From contig CM054062.1 of the NCBI GenBank assembly GCA_028641055.1, positions 136,628,682 to 136,692,681 on the forward strand: a DNA stretch of 64,000 nt, given 5' to 3'. Below are positions 57,876-64,000 of this stretch, piece after piece. Both the position numbers and the translations under genes were made by a program. The stretch's first letter is position 1, and each line of letters begins with the position of its first letter. The notes under the pieces were generated by a model. That model did no database searches and was not told the DNA's origin. It saw only the letters and a program-made list of their open reading frames with translations. This DNA is from Alopecurus myosuroides. Taxonomy: Eukaryota > Streptophyta > Magnoliopsida > Poales > Poaceae.

Positions 57876-60800
57876 CTAGGCTTTAAGAAAATCAGGGAAC
57901 TCCTTCCTGATATCATCCTCACGCTCCCAGGTAGCTTCTTCCTCAGAGTGATTGGTCCACTAAATCTTAAGGAATTTTATAGCCCGCCTCCTGGTAGCAC
58001 GCACAATTTCCTCGAGAACCCGCAGGGGTCTATCACGATAAGTCAAATCATCATTTATGTCAATGGTCCTGAAATCCACGTCTTGATACGAGAGATCTTT
58101 CTCCGGTACTTGCAGACATTTCCGGAGCAATGACACATGGAAAACATTGTGAAAAGCAGATAGCTCCTCAGGTAATTCTAACTGATAAGAAACTTCGCCA
58201 CGACGTGCCAAGATCTTAAAAGGGCCAATATACCTGGGGGCCAGCTTTCCTTTGACATGGAAACGCTGCATCCCTTTGAGTGGCGTAACACGAAGGTACA
58301 CGAAATCTCCAATGCTGAAAGAGACATCACGACGCTTCGTATCAGCATAACTCTTCTGACGAGATTGAGCTGTCTTTAAACGTTCCCGAATAAGTTGGAC
58401 TTGCTCTTCTGCAGCCTTCAAAGTGTCCACACCAAAAACCTGACTGTCTCCAGTCTCAGTCCAATTTAAAGGTGTACGGCATTTACGTCCATACAGAGCT
58501 TCAAAAGGGGCCATTTGCAAGCTAGACTGATAACTGTTGTTGTAAGAAAACTCTGCGAAGGGCAGACAGTCTTCCCATTTAATTCCATAGGACAACACAC
58601 AAGCACGGAGCATGTCCTCCAGAATTTGGTTCACACGCTCCGTTTGTCCATCAGTCTGCGGGTGATATGCTGTGCTAAAAGCTAGTTTGGTTCCCAAACT
58701 CTCGTGCAACTTCTTCCAAAATCTAGATGTGAACTGTGTATCTCGATCAGATACAATCCTGCTTGGGACTCCGTGTAAGCTGACAATCCGAGAAATGTAA
58801 AGATCCGCAAGCTGATCTCCACGATAGGTTGTCCGGACAGGAATAAAGTGAGCAACTTTTGTGAGCCTGTCCACGACAACCCATATAGAATCATTTCCTC
58901 GGCTGGACCTAGGAAGTCCAGTGATGAAGTCCATTCCCACTTCATCCCATTTCCAAACAGGCACTTGCAATGGTTGGAGCAATCCAGCGGGACGCTGGTG
59001 CCCGGCTTTCACTTGCTGGCAGACATGGCACTTGGCTACAAATGAAGCAATCTCTCGCTTCATTCCATGCCACCAGAATCTCTCTTTCAGGTCTTGATAC
59101 ATCTTTGTTCCTCCAGGATGGATAGAATACATGGTCTCATGAGCTTCGACCATGATGGTCTGCTTGAGATCAGATTCAGAGGGAACACAAATACGGCCTT
59201 CATACCATAATCCCCCATCAGCATCGATGGTAAACCCAGCAACCTTTTCCTTCTCCATGCGGGCCTTAATCCCATCAATACTTTTCTGGCCTTTCTGCGC
59301 TTCTTTGATTTGGTCAACCAGGGTTGGTTTAAGTTCTATGGCGTCCAACATGCCATAGCTGACCACTTCAATACCAAGCTGGTCCAGCTCTTTCCACAAC
59401 TCGGGTTGCCTTACTAGAATCATAGCATTTAGAGAGGCCGGCTCTCGACTAAGAGCATCTGCCACCACATTTGCCTTTCCAGGGTGATAATGAATACTCA
59501 GATCATAATCTTTAATGAGCTCAATCCAGCGGCGCTGCCTCATGTTGAGCTCACGTTGAGTAAAGATATACTTTAAACTCTTATGATCCGTGTAAATTTC
59601 CACTCGCCTTCCCATAAGAAAGTGCCTCCATGTCTTGAGAGCATGAACAACGGCAGCGAGCTCTAAGTCATGAGTGGGATAATTCAACTTGTGGGGCCTT
59701 AACTGGCGGGATATGAAAGATATCACCTTCCCCTCTTGCATAAGCACGCTTCCAAGACCAAGCTTAGAAGCGTCACAATATACGTCGAAATTCTTGGTGA
59801 CATCTGGCATTATAAGGATTGGGGCAGACACCAGTCGGTGCTTCAACTCATTGAAACTCTCTTCGCACTTGTCCGTCCATAGGAACTTGCTATCCTTCTT
59901 GAGCAACTGGGTGAGGGGTCTGGCTATACTCGAGAATCCCTGAACAAACTTGCGGTAATATCCTGCCAAACCCAGAAAGGATCTGACTTCAGTCTGGTTG
60001 GTCGGAGCAGCACGCTTCTCCACAGACTGAACAAGAGCAGGGTCAACAGATATTCCTCCCGCAGATACTACATGTCCAAGAAATCCGACTTCCGTCAACC
60101 AGAATTGACATTTACTAAACTTAGCATACAATTGATGCTCAAGAAGTGTTCCGAGCACAAGTCTCAGATGTTCTTCGTGTTCTTCCTCACTCCTCGAATA
60201 TATAAGAATGTCGTCAATAAACACCACGACAAACTTGTCTAGAAAATCCATGAATACCTTATTCATGAGATTCATGAAATAGGCAGGGGCATTGGTTAGA
60301 CCAAAGGACATTACGGTGTATTCATACAGCCTGTAACGAGTGGTGAAAGCAGTCTTTGGGATATCAGTATCACGGACTTTCAATTGATGATAACCAGTCC
60401 GAAGGTCAATCTTGGAGAAGATTACAGCCCCATTCAACTGGTCAAACAAGTCTTCAATTTTGGGCAACGGGTATTTGTTCTTGATGGTAACATCATTTAA
60501 CTTGCGGTAGTCCACACATAAACGAGTGGTACCGTCCCGTTTTCCCACAAAAATGATCGGAGATCCCCAGGGCGATGCACTAGGGAGAATCAATCCCTTC
60601 CTTAACATGTCCTCCAGTTGAGTCTTCAACTCATCTAATTCCTTCGGGTTCATCCGATACGGCTTCTGTGCTATGGGTCCAGTTCCGGGCACTAACTCGA
60701 TCACAAACTCGATATCCCGATCAGGGGGCATACCGGGTAATTCTTCAGGAAAAACATCCGGGTATTCGCAAACTACCGGGACTTCCTCAAGGGCAGGTTG

Positions 60801-62405
60801 GGCTATACCAGTGTGGCAGTGAACTTGTGACGAGGGTCGGGTTGCAGTGTACGCAACCTTTTCCCCATCCTCTGAGATCATTTCAATAGATTTCTTAGTG
60901 CAATCGATAACTCCCTTATACTTGGCCATCCAGTTCATACCGAGTACCACTTCTATCCCTTTGGATCCCAGCACTATAAGATCAGCATGAAAAGTTTTCC
61001 CTTGAATTTCTACTGGTACCTCATTGCAAATTAGGTTGGCTTTAGTACTATCCCCAGGTATTTGTACTAACATAGGGTTGTGCATACGGGAATGCTTCAT
61101 ACCACTTTTCTCAGCAAACGGTTTAGTGACAAAGGAATGTGATGCACCAGAATCAAACAGTACTGCGGCTGGTACCGAGTTGACAGGAAACATACCCATC
61201 ACCATGTCTGGTGCCTCCTGAGCTTCTGCAGCATTGATATGGTTCAGGTGTCCCTTCATCCTATTCTGTCGTCCAGTGGAAGGACCATGGTTCATCTTGG
61301 TTGCAGCAGGCTGGACTGGAGCAGTAGCTTTGTTGGGGCACTCGCGAGCGAAGTGACCCTCCTTGCCACAGGCAAAGCAACCTCCAGAAGGCTTTGAGCT
61401 TGGGTTTGGTTTGGGAGCATTGTTGGTGTGGTTCCCATTTCCTCCATTGTTACCTCCATAGCGGTTTCCATGATTATTTCCAGAGTGATTACCATGGTTA
61501 CCACCATAGCTGTTTCCTCCGTACCTTAGAGCATACGGTGCAGGGTGATTGTAGTTGTTGGGCCTTGGTGCATAGTTGTGGTTGGGGCGGGGTGCATAAG
61601 CAGGCGCCTTGTGGGTTGGTGGCCTCGCATACGGAGTGTTGCGAGTCCTCTGAGCACTAGGTCCTCCATGAGCAGTCATTTTCCTCTTGCGGTTATCATC
61701 AGCAGATTTCCGCTTGTGCTCCAGCACCATAGCGGCATTAGCAAGAGTCTCCATGTCCTGGAATGGAACCACTACTAGAGAGCACTGGAGCTCATCATCC
61801 AGCCCATTTAAGAACCTCTCCTTCTTCTTAGCATCAGTATTAATATCATCCTGTGCATACCGGGACAGAGTAGTGAAATTCTCCCAGTATTCAGACACCG
61901 GCATACTTCCCTGCTTCAGATTTAGAAACTTCTCCCGCATAAGTGCCATCATTCCCTGGGGAATGTGATACTTGCGGAACCTTGCAGAGAATTCCTCCCA
62001 GGTGAACACGTGACCAGCAGCAACAGTCTCACGTGTAGTTTCCCACCAGGTCCTGGCAGGACCAGCGAGAAAATGGGAGGCCAACAGGACCTTATCATTC
62101 TCATCAACCGAAGCAACTTCCAGTTTGTTTGCAATGGTGCGGAGCCAGTCGTCAGCATCGAGAGGCTCCACAATCCTTGTGAAAACTAGGGGGTTGGTGT
62201 GCTGAAAGTCTCTCAGTCTCGAGCGAGCACCATTGCCATTGCCATTGCCATTGCCATTATTGTTGGCGGCAGCAGCTAGTTGTTGCAGAGCGGTAATGGT
62301 AGCTGCACTCTCATCTCGGCTGGCCTGGCGATCTTCCATCAGCAGGGCCAACAGCGCCTCCACTGTGGGTGGTGGTGGCGGTGGGGGTTCGCGACGGGGT
62401 GCCAT
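57876..62405 (-). pseudogene. Chromovirus gag-pol polyprotein with a premature stop in the chromodomain
   Basis: The open frame spans 62420-57960 (1,486 codons); MAPRREPP at 62405 is the likely start. Domains by residue: structural gag about 75-260, CCHC knuckle [14 protein letters not shown] near 347, protease [12 protein letters not shown] near 421, RT with [12 protein letters not shown] near 733, RNase H from [14 protein letters not shown] near 880, integrase zinc finger ([11 protein letters not shown] ... CHVCQQ) near 1100-1135, catalytic core D, D and E with [13 protein letters not shown], then the FHVSLLRKC linker and the chromodomain start. A TAG at 57960-57962 (FLKI stop WTNHSEEEATWE) cuts the chromodomain. 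Reading on would reach the usual end, DFLKA, and its stop near 57876. All other parts look intact, so enzymes could still be made, with impaired targeting. Confidence 0.92.
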
Positions 62406-62420
62406 GCTGAAGTGAAACAT

Positions 62421-62794
62421 GTGTAAGTCTAAGAAGTAAATTCTTGTTTTTGAAAACCCAGCACCTTAATATCTAAACAAAAGGAATGCTAGCGATATGT
62501 TTCAAAAACAAGAGCGGGGCAGTCGCAAACTTGAATGAAATGAACGCAAAGTAGTGACGATCAACAGAAAACCAAGCCAAACATTTCATTCATCACCATA
62601 ATTAAACAGAGTTTCTTACATTACACACACACATCACCAGCCATATCATACAAGGAAGGCTTCATCGAGCTACAGGGGGTGCGATTGGTGGGGTCATCGC
62701 AAGGCTACTACTAGCAAACTATCTAGCAAAACGATCTAGCATACCTAACTAGTATCTAGACCAGCACCATGTGCTAAAGGTGAGAAGGCAGCGA
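62421..62794 (-). other. Chromovirus spacer between the extra ORF and gag
   Basis: Non-coding leader of about 370 bases. It would be the place for internal translation start or splicing signals that allow gag expression after the upstream ORF. None was identified. Confidence 0.5.
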
Positions 62795-63751
62795 CTACAC
62801 AGAGTCGTCGCTGTCCCCAACGTCGAAGATACGCTCCTCAGGGTCCTCCTCCTCCTCGTCAAACAGGTCATCATCATCCTGCTCGCTAGCCTCGCTCATA
62901 TCCATCCCCTCTAAGTCGGAGGGAACATCCTCAACAGGCAGAAGATCCTCAATCTCCCTGTGGAGCTCTGCGGCCTCCTCCTCCAGCTCCTCTACGGCAG
63001 CGTCTCTCGTGGCTATGTCATCACGAGCTATCTGAAGCCTGCCGCGCAGAACGGCGTTAGCCCCCTCCAGGGCCGTCAGTCTAGTGGTGAGGCGTGCACG
63101 GCCAAGGCGGGTGGCCCTCAGCTGCCTCCGTAAGGCACGGTGCCTCGCGGTAGTAGCCTCCAACTGCTCCCTCAGCTGGGACAACTGCTGAGCCAGAGCT
63201 CCACTCTCCTCCTGGCTGTCGTGAAGCTCAGCCCTCAGCTCGTCAGTCTCGGCTATCAGTGTTTGGTGCACCAATATACCGTGGAGGGTGTCAAGACGCT
63301 GGTCGTCTAGCCTGGTCTGAGTGCGGTGTAACAGAATCTCCATCTCGTCCAAGTGTGGACCAACCGTGGTAAAGTCTGGCTCAACAGGAAGTGGTATGCC
63401 ATCCTCATCACGTCTCCCAATCAGCTCGAACCGGGAACCGATGAACATATACTCCCCGATGTGCGCCAGACGTGCTACTGACTCCTGTATCACGCGCACC
63501 GCAGCCTCGTTCCAAGAACGATCAACAGCACGGTACACGTAGGCCTCCACTGTCGGGCTAGCCAGAGGTGCGCGGATAGTGACCTCCGCGTACCAGTCTC
63601 CCTCCAGAGGTGCCCCGACAACTAGTCCTCCTCGCAGCTCCGGAAGTGGCCGTCCCAACACAGTAGCCATAGATACTAGCCTCTCCTCGAAAAGGAAAGA
63701 CTCGCCACGTGGACGTCCCAACTGAAAAGCCACGGTGATGTCCACGTCCAT
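62795..63751 (-). CDS. Extra ORF upstream of gag (orf0-like), 318-residue coiled-coil acidic protein
   Basis: Intact frame between the primer site (226 bases upstream) and gag. The N-terminal half (1-140) is a globular-looking part (MDVDITVAFQLGRP, VVGAPLEGDWYAEVTIRAPL, RFELIGRRDEDGIPLPVEPD). Residues about 150-265 form a long heptad-rich coiled coil (LAQQLSQLREQLEATTARHR). The C-terminal 50 residues are strongly acidic (EQDDDDLFDEEEEDPEERIF). No enzymatic motif is seen. An additional ORF before gag has been described, as I recall, in some rice Tekay-type elements (RIRE3/RIRE8), function unknown. Lack of stops in an old-looking locus suggests selection or recent insertion. Confidence 0.8.
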   Translation of the reverse strand: MDVDITVAFQLGRPRGESFLFEERLVSMATVLGRPLPELRGGLVVGAPLEGDWYAEVTIRAPLASPTVEAYVYRAVDRSWNEAAVRVIQESVARLAHIGEYMFIGSRFELIGRRDEDGIPLPVEPDFTTVGPHLDEMEILLHRTQTRLDDQRLDTLHGILVHQTLIAETDELRAELHDSQEESGALAQQLSQLREQLEATTARHRALRRQLRATRLGRARLTTRLTALEGANAVLRGRLQIARDDIATRDAAVEELEEEAAELHREIEDLLPVEDVPSDLEGMDMSEASEQDDDDLFDEEEEDPEERIFDVGDSDDSV

Positions 63752-63976
63752 CTACACAAAATTTTAAGTATAGCTTAAGTTAGATACAAGTGTGCAAAGT
63801 TTTAGGTTCATGCAAGAAATAACCTTAATGCAAGTAGAGCCTAACCCAGAGAGGTGGTGGGATATAGGGAATAGTTTTATACTTAGTCATATATCCAATT
63901 TTTTTGTATTAGTAACTTAGATTATCGGAGTATACACTAACGTCCATGCTAACTAAGGTCTCCTAGAGTCAGGATG
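63752..63976 (-). other. Chromovirus leader between primer site and extra ORF
   Basis: Untranslated leader, AT-rich. It is a likely site of dimerisation and packaging signals; none identified. Confidence 0.5.
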
Positions 63977-63988
63977 GCTCTGATACCA
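63977..63988 (-). other. Primer binding site of the chromovirus (initiator Met tRNA type)
   Basis: Minus strand TGGTATCAGAGC, four bases inside the 5' LTR edge. Confidence 0.92.
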
Positions 63989-63992
63989 ACTT

Positions 63993-64000
63993 TGTAGAGG
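63993..64000 (-). repeat. 3' edge of the chromovirus 5' LTR (rest outside window)
   Basis: The eight bases TGTAGAGG equal the start of the 52637 LTR on the + strand, marking the boundary of the 5' LTR. Confidence 0.85.

Larger units (their letters stand above)
52637..64000 (-). mobile_element. Tekay-type chromovirus (Ty3/Gypsy), nearly intact, 5' LTR cut by window end
   Basis: On the minus strand: the 5' LTR edge at 63993, primer site 63977-63988, an extra ORF 63751-62795, gag-pol 62405-57960 with a chromodomain after integrase, polypurine tract, hairpin and a 5,196-bp 3' LTR (57832-52637). Both LTR edges read TGTAGAGG on the + strand, confirming the pair. It lies in the gag of the second Tat element; CTACT at 52632-52636 is the expected target duplication. 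Domain order and chromodomain place it in the chromoviruses, and the large LTRs and Met-type primer site fit Tekay. Confidence 0.93.

Noticed and set aside
63960..63992. tRNA gene fragment
   Set aside because: GCTCTGATACCA here and at 36833 is a primer binding site complementary to the end of a tRNA; no cloverleaf is present.

Overview
The window is a stretch of a large grass (Poaceae) nuclear genome. It holds one clear host gene, a pectin-type galacturonosyltransferase of glycosyltransferase family 8 (closest to GAUT11), surrounded by deeply nested LTR retrotransposons. The grass assignment rests on the retrotransposon types (Tat-lineage Gypsy with an antisense gene, Tekay-type chromoviruses with multi-kilobase LTRs, a SIRE-like Copia), a Stowaway MITE with the CTCCCTCCGT terminus, and a CACTA element. 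The species cannot be named. There are no bacterial-style operons, CRISPR arrays or rRNA/tRNA genes.

Layout. (1) 1-22985 is the body and 3' LTR of a decayed Tat-lineage Ty3/Gypsy element on the + strand, its 5' end lying outside the window. Its gag/protease junction is split by a minus-strand Tat-type solo LTR (2224-7424), itself split by a 4.66-kb solo LTR (2456-7116) that contains a 159-bp-period tandem array. Its integrase is split by another solo LTR (11103-14657). A multi-exon antisense gene (15631-21282, minus), typical of Tat elements, is split by a 1.27-kb CACTA element (15710-16976). The 3' LTR (22170-22985) abuts the 3' part of an LTR of the same family as 11103-14657, so the Tat element probably landed in an older LTR. 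(2) 25079-27428 is retroelement-derived sequence ending in the LTR of a SIRE-like Copia element. The gag of that element (27486-28603 and 43267-44608) is interrupted by a 14,663-bp non-autonomous element (28604-43266) with two almost identical 6,420-bp LTRs, only 1,823 bp of internal DNA, and a 5-bp target duplication. (3) 45.3-50.1 kb is the GAUT gene: coding exon 1, a 2.3-kb intron holding a Stowaway MITE and an antisense coding-like remnant, and a long exon 2. (4) 50544-52636 is the 5' LTR and gag start of a second Tat element. (5) 52637-64000 is a chromovirus on the minus strand that has inserted into that Tat gag. It has a 5.2-kb 3' LTR, polypurine tract, a 1,486-residue gag-pol frame ending in a premature stop inside the chromodomain, an extra coiled-coil ORF upstream of gag, and the primer binding site. 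Its 5' LTR begins at 63993 and runs off the window.

How they relate. The chromovirus carries a full gag-pol apparatus. The 14.7-kb element has none, but keeps a Met-initiator-type primer binding site, a polypurine tract and a hairpin at the same distance from the LTR, so it probably moves using proteins from a Tekay-type relative. The Tat elements are decayed, with many stops that look like deaminated methylated cytosines. Only the GAUT gene appears to serve the plant; it should act in the Golgi in pectin synthesis.
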